From BOG-908 sp965198915 (GTDB lineage Bacteria; Pseudomonadota; Alphaproteobacteria; Acetobacterales; Acetobacteraceae): a stretch of DNA of 64,000 nucleotides. The stretch lies in contig CBDAQC010000002.1 in the NCBI GenBank assembly GCA_965198915.1, forward strand, positions 1,736,001 through 1,800,000. Direction: 5' to 3'. A model generated the notes under the pieces. It worked only from the letters and a program-made list of their open reading frames with translations. It did no database searches and was not told the DNA's origin. Position 1 is the stretch's first letter. Every line of letters starts with the position of its first letter. Position numbers and translations under genes: made by a program. Positions 26,293 to 34,081 of the stretch are shown piece by piece.

Positions 26293-26889
26293 ATGGTTTC
26301 GCAAATTCGTCCGGTGTCCGTGATGATCCTGGCATTCACGCTGCTGACCGGCCTGGCGATACCGCTGGGCTTCGTCGGCCTGGGCCGCGCGGCCTTTCCG
26401 TTCCAGGCTGGCGGCAGCCTCATCCTGCGCAACGGCCGCACTTTCGGCTCCGCCCTGATCGGCCAGAGCTTCACCAGCGACAAGTATTTCCACGCCCGGC
26501 CCAGCGCCCTCATGGGTGCCGATCCGAAGGACAGCTCCAAGCAGGTTCCCACGCCCTATGACGCCAGCGAGTCCGGCGCATCCAACCTCGCCCCCGCTTC
26601 CAAGGCGCTGTCCAATCGGGTGAAGACCGACTTGGCACAGATCGGCGGCATGGACGTGCCTGCCGACATGGTGACCAGTTCCGCCTCCGGCCTGGACCCT
26701 GACATCTCGCCGGAGAACGCGGCGCTGCAGATCGGCCGGGTGGCAAAGGCCCGCGGCCTGTCGCCGGACGCGGTGCGTGCGATCGTCGCCAGCCACGTGG
26801 CCGGGCCGGAACTCGGCTTCGTCGGCGCGCCCAGGGTCAACGTGCTGGCGCTCAACCTGGCGCTCGACGACGCACAGAAGGCGAAGTAG
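26293..26889 (+). CDS. kdpC: Potassium-transporting ATPase subunit KdpC
   Basis: A 198-residue subunit with one N-terminal membrane span (VSVMILAFTLLTGLAIPLG) and a periplasmic domain. Typical KdpC strings are present: SLILRNGRTFGSALIGQSF, YFHARPSA, GLDPDISPENAALQ and LGFVGAPRVNVLALN. It stabilises the complex and may raise ATP affinity of KdpB. The start at 26293 follows GAGGATCAAGTC. It ends the kdp operon and converges with the pmbA gene 45 bp away. Confidence 0.96.
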   Translation: MVSQIRPVSVMILAFTLLTGLAIPLGFVGLGRAAFPFQAGGSLILRNGRTFGSALIGQSFTSDKYFHARPSALMGADPKDSSKQVPTPYDASESGASNLAPASKALSNRVKTDLAQIGGMDVPADMVTSSASGLDPDISPENAALQIGRVAKARGLSPDAVRAIVASHVAGPELGFVGAPRVNVLALNLALDDAQKAK

Positions 26890-26934
26890 TGGGGCTGTAA
26901 AGGCCGCGACCTGCCTTTCTGGAAGGCGGCGGTC

Positions 26935-28263
26935 CTAGCCTCCGGCCACCATCAGCCCGTCCACCCGGATCGTCGGGGCGTCCGTGCCACGGCGGAACAC
27001 TAGATCATTCGCCGGCTGCAGGTTGGCGAACATGTCTATAAGGTTGCCGGCGATGGTGATCTCGGCTACCGGCTCGGCCAGCGCGCCGCCGCGTATCATG
27101 AAGCCGGCGGCACCACGGCTGTAATCGCCCGTCATACCGTTGATGCCCATCCCGATCAGCTCGGTCACGTACACGCCAAGCTCGATGTCGGCCATCAGCT
27201 CCGCCGGCGTGGGCGCGCCGGCCGCCATGTAGAGGTTGGTGGCGGACGGGCCAGGCGGGCCGCCGGTGCCGCGGCTGGCATGCCCGGTGGTGCGCAGCCC
27301 GAGCTGGCGCGCGCTGCGGCTGTCCAGGATCCACGTCGTCAGCGTGCCGTCCTCGATCAGTGTCACCGGTGTCGTGGGCACGCCCTCGCCATCGAACACG
27401 GCGGAGCGGGCGCCGCGTACGCGCCATGGGTCGTCATGTATGTGCACGCCGGCGCGGAACAGACGCTGGCCCATGCGGTCCTTCAGAAAACTGGTGCCGC
27501 GCGCGATCGAGGCGCCGTTGATCGCTGAGGACAGATGGCCCACCAGGCTGTTGGCCACGCGCGGATCGAACACCACCGGTATCTGCCCGGTCTTGGGCCG
27601 GGTGGGGTTCAGCCTGGCCACCGCGCGCTCGCCGGCGCTGTGGCCGATCGCCACAGGATCGTCGAGGTCGGCCAGGTGGACGGCGCCGTGATAGTCATAG
27701 TCGCGCTGCATGCCGGTGCCCGCCCCGGCGATCACGCTGGCCGCGTGCGAATGGTAGGTGCGCGCCGAGTGTCCGGCGAAGCCCGCCGAAGTGGCGAGGA
27801 ACATCTCGGTCCGGCCGAAACCCGCGCTGCCGCCTTCGGAGTTGGTGACGCCGGAGACCGCCAGGGCAGCCTGCTCGGCTGTGTCGGCGCGGGCGGTCAG
27901 CGCCGCCACGTCCGGCTCCGCCGGGTCCACACGGTCCAGGAACGCCGCGTCGCGCGGGGCGGCCGCCGCGTCGCTCAGATCGGAAAGCGGATCGTCTGGC
28001 ACCACGCGCGCCATGGCCACCGCACGCTCGGCGAACGCCGCGAACCGTGCCGGATCGACGCTGGCGGCGGAGACGATGGCGCTTTTGGCGCCGCAGAACA
28101 CGCGTAGGCCGAGGTCCTGGCTTTCCGACCGCTCCAGCGTCTCCGTCTGGCCCAGGCGCCGCTCCACGCTCAGCGAGGTGCGCGCGAGCAGGATGGCGTC
28201 GGCGCGGTCGGCGCCGGCGTGGCGGGCGGCGCCCAGGAGGGTGTCAAGTAAATCCAGGCTCAC
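26935..28263 (-). CDS. PmbA/TldE-type metallopeptidase partner
   Basis: Cytoplasmic protein of 442 residues from GTG 28263 (GGAG upstream) in the TldD/PmbA family. It lacks the HExxxH zinc motif of TldD, so it is the TldE/PmbA-type, catalytically supporting subunit. Landmarks are SQDLGLRVFCGAKSAIVS, VFDPRVANSLVGHLSSAING, VFDGEGVPTTPVTLIEDG, and the C-terminal NGMTGDYSRGAAGFMIRGG. With TldD it forms a protease that degrades small unfolded peptides and matures some modified peptides. No tldD is nearby. A hairpin element separates it from the upstream M16 peptidase gene on the same strand. Confidence 0.88.
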   Translation of the reverse strand: MSLDLLDTLLGAARHAGADRADAILLARTSLSVERRLGQTETLERSESQDLGLRVFCGAKSAIVSAASVDPARFAAFAERAVAMARVVPDDPLSDLSDAAAAPRDAAFLDRVDPAEPDVAALTARADTAEQAALAVSGVTNSEGGSAGFGRTEMFLATSAGFAGHSARTYHSHAASVIAGAGTGMQRDYDYHGAVHLADLDDPVAIGHSAGERAVARLNPTRPKTGQIPVVFDPRVANSLVGHLSSAINGASIARGTSFLKDRMGQRLFRAGVHIHDDPWRVRGARSAVFDGEGVPTTPVTLIEDGTLTTWILDSRSARQLGLRTTGHASRGTGGPPGPSATNLYMAAGAPTPAELMADIELGVYVTELIGMGINGMTGDYSRGAAGFMIRGGALAEPVAEITIAGNLIDMFANLQPANDLVFRRGTDAPTIRVDGLMVAGG

Positions 28264-28280
28264 GGGTTGACTCCGAAAGT

Positions 28281-28413
28281 AAGAAAGCAAGCAGTTCTTT
28301 TTTGAAAAAAAGAACCAAAAAACATCTGCTCCGCTGTCGCCGACTTCAGAACAGGTTCGCGACAGCGGAGGAAAAGTCTTTTGCTTCTTTTCTTCAGAAA
28401 AGAAGGCCTTTCC
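28281..28413. repeat. Complete paired hairpin element (family 1)
   Basis: Left arm of the GTTC/GAAC subtype (28290-28325), core CCGCTGTCGC (28331-28340) and GCGACAGCGG (28359-28368), right arm of the CTTC/GAAG subtype (28374-28411). It ends at the stop codon of the M16 peptidase. The subtype order is the reverse of the kdp copy. Confidence 0.92.
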
Positions 28414-29685
28414 TTAAGCTGCCAGCCGCAAAGTAATATCCGACAAGCTAGGCACACTGGCCGCCGGCCCCATGGCCGCCAAAGTCGGCACGCCCCGGAA
28501 TATACGCGATGCCGCACGCCGTATGTCGGCCACCGTCACCGCTTCCAGCTTGGCCACCGTCTCCGCACTCGGGATGATGCGCCCGAAGATCTGCATCTGG
28601 CGGGAGAGCTGCTCGCAGCGGCTGCCGGTGCTCTCCATGCTCATCAGCAGGCTGGCCTTCACCTGCGCCTTCGCCCGGCGCAACTCGGCCTCGTTGGCGT
28701 CGACCTGCACGCGGTGCAGTTCGGCCAGCGTGGCGGGCACCAGTTCGGCCGCCTCCTCCTCGCCGGTGCCGGCGTAGATGCCGAACAGGCCGGTCTCCAC
28801 ATAGGGCGCGGTGAAGGAGTAGACCGAATACACCAGGCCGCGCTTCTCGCGGATTTCCTGGAACAGGCGGGACGACATGCCACCGCCTAGCAAGCCGGAC
28901 AGCAGCAGCACCGGGTAGTAATCCGGGTCCGAGTAGCTGACCGAGGGGAAGCCCAGCACGATGTGCACCTGATCCAGGTCGCGCTCCTCGCGGAACTCGC
29001 CGCCGCCATAACGGCCGGGCTCGAGCGCGGGCGGCATCTCGGCCGGCAGGTCGGCGAAATGCTGTGCGACCAGTTCCACCACACGGTCGTGCTGCAGCGC
29101 GCCGGTGGCGGCCACCACCACGTTTCCGGCAGCGTAATGGCGGCGCATATAGGCCTGGATGTCGGCCCCGCGCATGCCGCGTATGATCTCCTCGGTGCCC
29201 AGCACCGGGCGGCCCATCGGCTGATCCGGGTAGGCCGCCTCCTGGAAATGGTCGAAGATGATGTCGTCCGGCGTGTCGTTCGCCTGGCCGATCTCCTGCA
29301 GGATCACGCCGCGCTCGCGCTCCACCTCCTCGGGCGCGAAGGTGGAGTGGGTCAGGATGTCACCGATGATGTCGGCACCCAGCGCCAGGTCTTCCTTCAG
29401 CAACTTGACGTAGTAGGCGGTCTGCTCGCGCGCGGTGTAGGCGTTGATGTGGCCACCCACGTTTTCGATCGCCTCGGCGATTTCGGCGGCACTGCGCCGC
29501 TCGGTGCCCTTGAAGGCCATGTGCTCCAGAAAGTGGCTCACCCCGTTCTGCGCCGCGTCCTCGTTGCGCGTGCCGCTGGCCACGTAGGCGCCCAGCGAGA
29601 CCGTCTCCATCCGGTCCATGGTCTCGGTGACCACGGTCAGGCCGGAGGGCAGCGTGGTCACGCGTATGGCGTCTTCAGCGGTCAT
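28414..29685 (-). CDS. M16 family zinc peptidase (processing-peptidase-like)
   Basis: A 423-residue peptidase. The inverted zinc motif HFLEH is at about residue 50 (GVSHFLEHMAFKG), and the distal glutamate lies in the ENVGGHINAYTAREQTAYY region and beyond. The second half has GGGMSSRLFQEIREKRGLVY, the substrate-binding R/Y loop. It resembles the single-chain alphaproteobacterial relatives of the mitochondrial processing peptidase beta subunit. No signal peptide is seen with this start, chosen because residues upstream are proline/arginine-rich and overlap thrC. It likely degrades peptides; it lies 10 bp after thrC on the same strand. Confidence 0.93.
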   Translation of the reverse strand: MTAEDAIRVTTLPSGLTVVTETMDRMETVSLGAYVASGTRNEDAAQNGVSHFLEHMAFKGTERRSAAEIAEAIENVGGHINAYTAREQTAYYVKLLKEDLALGADIIGDILTHSTFAPEEVERERGVILQEIGQANDTPDDIIFDHFQEAAYPDQPMGRPVLGTEEIIRGMRGADIQAYMRRHYAAGNVVVAATGALQHDRVVELVAQHFADLPAEMPPALEPGRYGGGEFREERDLDQVHIVLGFPSVSYSDPDYYPVLLLSGLLGGGMSSRLFQEIREKRGLVYSVYSFTAPYVETGLFGIYAGTGEEEAAELVPATLAELHRVQVDANEAELRRAKAQVKASLLMSMESTGSRCEQLSRQMQIFGRIIPSAETVAKLEAVTVADIRRAASRIFRGVPTLAAMGPAASVPSLSDITLRLAA

Positions 29686-29695
29686 GTAGGGTTCC

Positions 29696-31096
29696 TCATG
29701 GCGAGTTACGGGCAACGAAGGCACGGATGATGGCCTGGACCTGGGGCAGGTCGGCCGGGGCGGTGGAGAAGCGCTCCTCTCTCTCATATAGGTGGGCCAT
29801 GTGTAGCGGCAGAGGGGGCCGCGCGCCGGTCGCGTGCTGCATGGCTTCCGGGAACTTGGCCGGATGGGCGGTGGCCGCGGCTATGGTGGGCAGATGCACG
29901 CAAGGGTGGGCGCGCGCCGCGGCGATGCCGATGGCGGTGTGCGGGTCCGCCAGGTAGCCGCATTCGGCGTGCAGCCGCGCGATCTCCGCCGTGGTGCCCG
30001 CATCGTCCAGGCGGAAACCCTCGAACAGGGTGCGTGCGCGGGCCCAGGCGGCCTCCGGCACGTCCATGCGGCCGGTGGTGTGAAAGCCGGTCATGATCCC
30101 GGCCGTCTGCACAGGGTCGCGGCCCAGCAATTCGAACAGCAGGCGTTCGAAATTGGAGCTGATGGCGATGTCCATGCTGGGCGACAGGCTGGGCTCGACG
30201 GGGCGCATGGACATGTCGCGCGCGGTCAGAAAGCGGGCCAGTATGTCGTTGCGGTTGCTGGCCACCGTCAGGCGGGCTACCGGCAGGCCCATGCGGCGTG
30301 CCGCCCAGGCGGCCAGCACATTGCCGAAATTGCCGGTGGGCACGGCAAAAGCGACCTCCCGCTCCGGGGCGCCCAGCGCCAGTGCGCTGGCCACGTAATA
30401 GGGTATCTGGGCGGCGATGCGGGCCCAGTTGATGGAGTTGACCGCGGATAGCCGTATGCCGTCGCGGAAGTCCACGTCGGCGAACATTGCCTTCACCAGG
30501 TTCTGGCAATCGTCGAAATTGCCGTCCACCGCGATGTTGAGAACGTTCGGCGCGTTTACCGTCGTCATCTGCCGACGCTGCACCTCGCTGGTGCGGCCGG
30601 CGGGGTGGAGTATGGCGATGTCGATCGCGGCGCGCCCCTGGCAGGCCTCGATGGCGGCCGACCCGGTATCGCCCGACGTGGCGCCCACGATGGTGATACG
30701 CTGGCCGTGCTGGCGCAGCACGTGGTCGAACAGCCGACCCAGCAGCTGCATCGCCAGGTCCTTGAAGGCGAGCGTGGGACCATGGAACAGTTCGAGGGCC
30801 CAGAGGTTGGGGCCGAGCTGGACGAGCGGGATGGTGGCGGGATGGCGGAAGCCGGCATAGGCCTGCTGGCAGAGGCCCTGCAGCGCGGCGAACGGCACAG
30901 CGTCCCCGGTGAACGGCGCGATGACCCTGGCAGCAAGTTCCGCATAAGGCAGGCCGCGCAGGGCGCGCAGATCCGCAGGCGAGAAATGCGGCCAGGTTTC
31001 GGGCATGTAGAGGCCGCCGTCCGGCGCCAAGCCGGCCAGCAATACTCCCGCGAAATCCTGGGTAGGGGACTGGCCCCTGGTGGAGACGTAGCGCAT
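29696..31096 (-). CDS. thrC: Threonine synthase
   Basis: PLP enzyme of 466 residues converting O-phosphohomoserine to threonine. The N-terminus MRYVSTRGQSP is characteristic of the long bacterial ThrC. The PLP lysine is in GPTLAFKDLAMQLLG, and the phosphate-binding loop is VGATSGDTGSAAIEAC. AVPTGNFGNVLAAWAA lies in the large domain. Soluble. It shares a strand with the M16 peptidase downstream. Threonine aldolase lies upstream, across the small-gene pair, so threonine metabolism is locally clustered, though probably in separate transcripts. Confidence 0.96.
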   Translation of the reverse strand: MRYVSTRGQSPTQDFAGVLLAGLAPDGGLYMPETWPHFSPADLRALRGLPYAELAARVIAPFTGDAVPFAALQGLCQQAYAGFRHPATIPLVQLGPNLWALELFHGPTLAFKDLAMQLLGRLFDHVLRQHGQRITIVGATSGDTGSAAIEACQGRAAIDIAILHPAGRTSEVQRRQMTTVNAPNVLNIAVDGNFDDCQNLVKAMFADVDFRDGIRLSAVNSINWARIAAQIPYYVASALALGAPEREVAFAVPTGNFGNVLAAWAARRMGLPVARLTVASNRNDILARFLTARDMSMRPVEPSLSPSMDIAISSNFERLLFELLGRDPVQTAGIMTGFHTTGRMDVPEAAWARARTLFEGFRLDDAGTTAEIARLHAECGYLADPHTAIGIAAARAHPCVHLPTIAAATAHPAKFPEAMQHATGARPPLPLHMAHLYEREERFSTAPADLPQVQAIIRAFVARNSP

Positions 31097-31111
31097 CGGG
31101 GCCTAGGATAA

Positions 31112-31155
31112 GGAAGGAAGCGGTTCTTTTTGCAAAAAAGAACCAAAAAACATGT
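31112..31155 (+). repeat. AT-rich hairpin arm (family 1), GTTC/GAAC subtype
   Basis: Stem GGTTCTTTTT-GC-AAAAAAGAACC followed by AAAAAACA. A GC-rich hairpin core lies beside it at 31165-31210, and the second arm is missing. Confidence 0.85.
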
Positions 31156-31164
31156 GCTTCCCCC

Positions 31165-31210
31165 CGCCTGCGCGTTCCGGGTGCGCCTGAAGGCGTGGAA
31201 CGGGCAGGCG
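31165..31210 (-). terminator. GC-rich hairpin beside the 79-codon gene, possible terminator
   Basis: CGCCTGCGCGTTCC (31165-31178) pairs with GGAACGGGCAGGCG (31197-31210) with one mismatch, and the loop holds a smaller CGCCT-GA-AGGCG stem. Read from the minus strand it begins one base after the stop codon and is followed by a run of T in the adjacent arm. Confidence 0.7.
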
Positions 31211-31211
31211 C

Positions 31212-31451
31212 CTATTCCTTTGGCTGCGCCTTTGCCGGGGTTCTGGCGATCGACTTGATGGACGCGCGCGGCCGGCCGGACGCCGCACCGATTTCCCGGT
31301 CCTGCGCCTCGATGAACCACTTCGCCGGATCGTCGCCATCCAGTCCGCCCAGCTCCGTGTAGGGCACCCGCCGGTTGGAGCTGAGCGTGCCGTCCGCGTA
31401 GGTGACGTCGAAAGCCACGAAGCTGCTGAGTATCTTGCGCTTAGGCGGCAT
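31212..31451 (-). CDS. Small conserved protein of unknown function (79 residues)
   Basis: ATG at 31451 lies 11 bp inside the end of the upstream 59-codon gene, in another frame, which suggests translational coupling. The product begins MPPKRKILSSFVAFDVTYAD, continues with NRRVPYTELGGLDGDDPAKW and FIEAQDREI, and ends in a basic tail. No signal or membrane segment. The compact beta-then-helix pattern looks like a real folded domain, and I recall similar short proteins in related alphaproteobacteria, but no function is known. A hairpin and hairpin arm follow the stop. Confidence 0.7.
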   Translation of the reverse strand: MPPKRKILSSFVAFDVTYADGTLSSNRRVPYTELGGLDGDDPAKWFIEAQDREIGAASGRPRASIKSIARTPAKAQPKE

Positions 31452-31620
31452 CGGGGGCGTCCGGAACCGGGTCGTCCTCGGCAGGAACGGGCAGAGGCGG
31501 CTCGCCGGCTGCGGCACGGCGCTTGGCTTCGGCTTTCTCCAGTCGCTTGGCCTCTGCCTTGGCCTCCTTGGCGCGCTCGCGCTCGGCGCGCTGGAAATTG
31601 TAGTTGGGTTTGAAGACCAT
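31441..31620 (-). CDS. Small highly charged protein of unknown function (59 residues)
   Basis: ATG at 31620 to TAA at 31441. The product starts MVFKPNYNFQRAERERAKEA, continues with alternating Lys/Glu/Ala helix, and ends in an acidic, proline-rich tail (PVPAEDDPVPDAPDAA). The KPNYNFxRAER opening followed by a charged helix is a pattern I remember from short alphaproteobacterial proteins of unknown role. It could bind nucleic acid or ribosomes, but nothing here shows it. Its end overlaps the start of the 79-residue gene. Confidence 0.68.
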   Translation of the reverse strand: MVFKPNYNFQRAERERAKEAKAEAKRLEKAEAKRRAAAGEPPLPVPAEDDPVPDAPDAA

Positions 31621-32001
31621 ATGAGTTCTCCACTCAAGCGAGATGAGCGTGGGGGTGGGTATGACAGAGTGGGCGCGCCGGAACTACAGGAGCAACGCTT
31701 GCCTGTCGCATGGCAGAGTGACTGAATGATGGTATCGGTTGAAATATCAACGAGGGACCGGCCAGACCAGTTGCGGCGAACGGCCCGAGCGGCAGCCAAT
31801 AGGAGCGCTTGAGCTACGCCCCACCCCATCGGCCGACCTTGGCGGCGCGGCCGCGGAGCGGGCGGCAGACGCACAGGCGGTGGCGACCTTGTGGGTCGAC
31901 TATCCTACCTGTGGCAGCGCGCCACGGCTTTGCGGACAGGCGGCGACGGCAGAGTTCCGATAGCCCTCCACAAGGATGCAAACGCCAGGCGATACGTCCG
32001 G
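31621..32001. other. 381-base gap without a recognised gene
   Basis: Between the start of the 59-codon gene and the stop of the threonine aldolase gene. It should hold the promoter of the small-gene pair; an AT-richer stretch TGAATGATGGTATCGGTTGA lies near 31722-31742. A tRNA-like string (GGGGCGTAGCTCAAGCG on the minus strand near 31815-31831) does not complete a cloverleaf. Otherwise nothing supportable. Confidence 0.5.
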
Positions 32002-33063
32002 CTACTGCGCCGCCACGCTCGCCCCTGACGCCTGCAGGGCCGAGGACACGAACCGGTCCACCTCGGCCCGGGTTGTGGCAAAACTCGTGACCAGCCGTAT
32101 CACCGGCAGTTCCACTCCGGGCACCTCGATCCAGCGATAGAATACCGCGCCCGCGCGCTGCAGCGCCTGGATCGTGTCTTCCGGCATCGCTACGAACAGC
32201 TCGTTCGCCTGCACCTGCTGGATCAGGTGAAAGCCAGGAATCGCACCCAGGCCGCGGGCCAGCGCCTGCGCCATGGCATTCGCGTGCGCCGCGTTGCGCA
32301 GCCAGAGGTCCCCTTCCAGGTAGCCCAGCATCTGCGCGGACAGGAAGCGCAGCTTGGACCAGAGCTGCCCGGCCCGCTTGCGCCGCCGCTCGAAGCCGGC
32401 GGCGAGTTCGGGGTTGAAGAACACCACCGCCTCGGCCGCCAGCGCGCCATTCTTGGTGGCCCCGAAAGACAGCGCGTCCACGCCGGCCTGCCAAGTCAGC
32501 TCCGCCGGGGAGCAGCCGAGATGGGCGAGCGCGTTGGCGAAGCGGGCGCCGTCCATGTGAAGGTGCAGGCCCTGCTTGCGGCAGGCCTGCCCGAGCGCTG
32601 CCACCTGATCGACCTCATAGACGGTGCCCCACTCGGTCGCCTGGGTGATGCTGACCGCCTCCGGCAGCACGTGGTGCACGCCGCCGTCCCGGGCGCGCGT
32701 CATGGCATCCTCGATTTGCGCCGGCGCGATACGGCCCGTCTGCGACGGCAGCGTCACCAGCTTGGCGCCGCCCATGTAGAATTCCGGGGCGCCGCATTCG
32801 TCGGTGGCGATGTGCGCTTCCTCGTAGCAGAGGACCGCACCGTAAGGGCGCACCAGCGTGGCCAGGGCCAAGGCATTCGCCGCGGTGCCGGTCGCTACCG
32901 GATACAGGGTGAGGTCGGCTTCGAATATCTCCCGCGCGCGCGCCGTCAGACGCGTGGTGAACGGGTCCGCGCCGTAGGAGGGCACATTGCCGGTGTTGGC
33001 GTCCGCCAGGGCGGCCATGATCTCCGGGCTGACCGGGGCGGTGTTGTCGCTGGCGAAATTCAT
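32002..33063 (-). CDS. ltaE: Low-specificity threonine aldolase family protein
   Basis: PLP enzyme of 353 residues of the beta-eliminating-lyase/threonine aldolase fold. It begins MNFASDNTAPVSPEIMAALA and has HMDGARFANALAHLG (the aspartate that pairs with the PLP ring) and LSFGATKNGALAAEAVVFF, with the PLP lysine. It would cleave L-threonine or allo-threonine to glycine and acetaldehyde. It lies downstream of dapB on the same strand with a 111-bp gap containing only a decayed hairpin-like stretch. Confidence 0.92.
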   Translation of the reverse strand: MNFASDNTAPVSPEIMAALADANTGNVPSYGADPFTTRLTARAREIFEADLTLYPVATGTAANALALATLVRPYGAVLCYEEAHIATDECGAPEFYMGGAKLVTLPSQTGRIAPAQIEDAMTRARDGGVHHVLPEAVSITQATEWGTVYEVDQVAALGQACRKQGLHLHMDGARFANALAHLGCSPAELTWQAGVDALSFGATKNGALAAEAVVFFNPELAAGFERRRKRAGQLWSKLRFLSAQMLGYLEGDLWLRNAAHANAMAQALARGLGAIPGFHLIQQVQANELFVAMPEDTIQALQRAGAVFYRWIEVPGVELPVIRLVTSFATTRAEVDRFVSSALQASGASVAAQ

Positions 33064-33174
33064 TGTGGCGGGTGGTCCTTTTGGCAGGGCTCCGGGTTTG
33101 CGGAGTTCTGTGCCTGCGTCTTTGAAGAAAGCAAGAAGGCGATTGTTCTTCGAAACAAGGGCTACGAAGTCTTG

Positions 33175-33951
33175 TCACTGCCCGGCAGGCGCGGCCGGCA
33201 GCCCAAGCACGTCCGCCATGCCGTAGAGCCCAGGCGGCCGGCCGGCTACCCACAAGGCCGCCTGTACGGCACCGCGGGCGAAGACGCGGCGGTCCAGTGC
33301 CTTGTGCGTCAGCGATATGTGTTCGTCATCGCCGGCGAACAACAGGGTGTGCTCACCCGCCACTTCGCCACCGCGCAAGGCGGCGAACCCGATAGCACCC
33401 GCAGGCCGCGCGCCCGTTTCGCCATCCCGCGCACGTATGGCCCGCAGCGCGGTGCCCCGCCCGGTCGCCACGGCCCGGCCAAGCGCCAGCGCCGTGCCGG
33501 ATGGCGCGTCCCGCTTGCCGCGATGGTGCATTTCCAGGATTTCGGCGTCGTACTGGTCCCCTGGCAAGGCACGCGCCAGCATAGCGGCCGCGCGCAGGAC
33601 CAGGGTGACGCCGGGGGAGAAATTCGCTGCCCAGACGATTGCAATACGCTCCGCGGCCGCGTGCACGGCCGCCTCGGCCTTCGCGTCTAGCCCTGTGGTG
33701 CCGAGCACCCAGGCCGCCGAACATTCCCGAAGCGCGGTGGCGTGGCGTAACGCCGTCTCCGCATGGGTGAAGTCGATCACCACGTCGCTCACCTTCGCCA
33801 GGTCGGCGATGGACTGCTGAGACAGCACGGAGAGGGGCGCCGGCAGCGGCGACCGGCCTAGCCCGCCGGACAGCACGGCCCCGGCAAGCGGTATGGCTTC
33901 CGCCACCAAGCGGCCCATGCGGCCGCTTATCCCAGCAACACCTATCTGCAT
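33175..33951 (-). CDS. dapB: 4-hydroxy-tetrahydrodipicolinate reductase
   Basis: Enzyme of 258 residues in lysine/diaminopimelate synthesis. It reduces the dihydrodipicolinate precursor with NAD(P)H. The N-terminal Rossmann fold is MQIGVAGISGRMGRLVAEAI. VVIDFTHAE is the nucleotide-contact segment. The catalytic block EMHHRGKRDAPSGTAL carries the substrate-binding histidines and lysine. Soluble, probably tetrameric. The divergent sedolisin gene starts 130 bp away. Confidence 0.96.
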   Translation of the reverse strand: MQIGVAGISGRMGRLVAEAIPLAGAVLSGGLGRSPLPAPLSVLSQQSIADLAKVSDVVIDFTHAETALRHATALRECSAAWVLGTTGLDAKAEAAVHAAAERIAIVWAANFSPGVTLVLRAAAMLARALPGDQYDAEILEMHHRGKRDAPSGTALALGRAVATGRGTALRAIRARDGETGARPAGAIGFAALRGGEVAGEHTLLFAGDDEHISLTHKALDRRVFARGAVQAALWVAGRPPGLYGMADVLGLPAAPAGQ

Positions 33952-34052
33952 CGCCCGCTCTTAGCGCGGACGGCAGCCGGCGTAATCCGCAATCGGCTGC
34001 GATACTGATTTCGTAACGTTTTTCGTTTCAATTATCACCGATTTGTGTTCTT

Positions 34053-34070
34053 AATCACAAACTAGTGATT
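34053..34070. promoter_or_regulatory. Short dyad upstream of the sedolisin gene (candidate operator)
   Basis: AATCAC-AAACTA-GTGATT, a 6-bp perfect dyad with a 6-base spacer, lies 11 bases before the sedolisin ATG in an AT-rich divergent promoter region (about 34010-34075). An ATCACCGAT half-like string lies just upstream. A repressor site is possible; no known consensus is claimed. Confidence 0.35.
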
Positions 34071-34081
34071 TAGGGTGGCTC

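Noticed and set aside
31812..31840. tRNA-like string GGGGCGTAGCTCAAGCG on the minus strand
   Set aside because: No matching acceptor 3' strand, anticodon stem or T-arm follows within tRNA distance.
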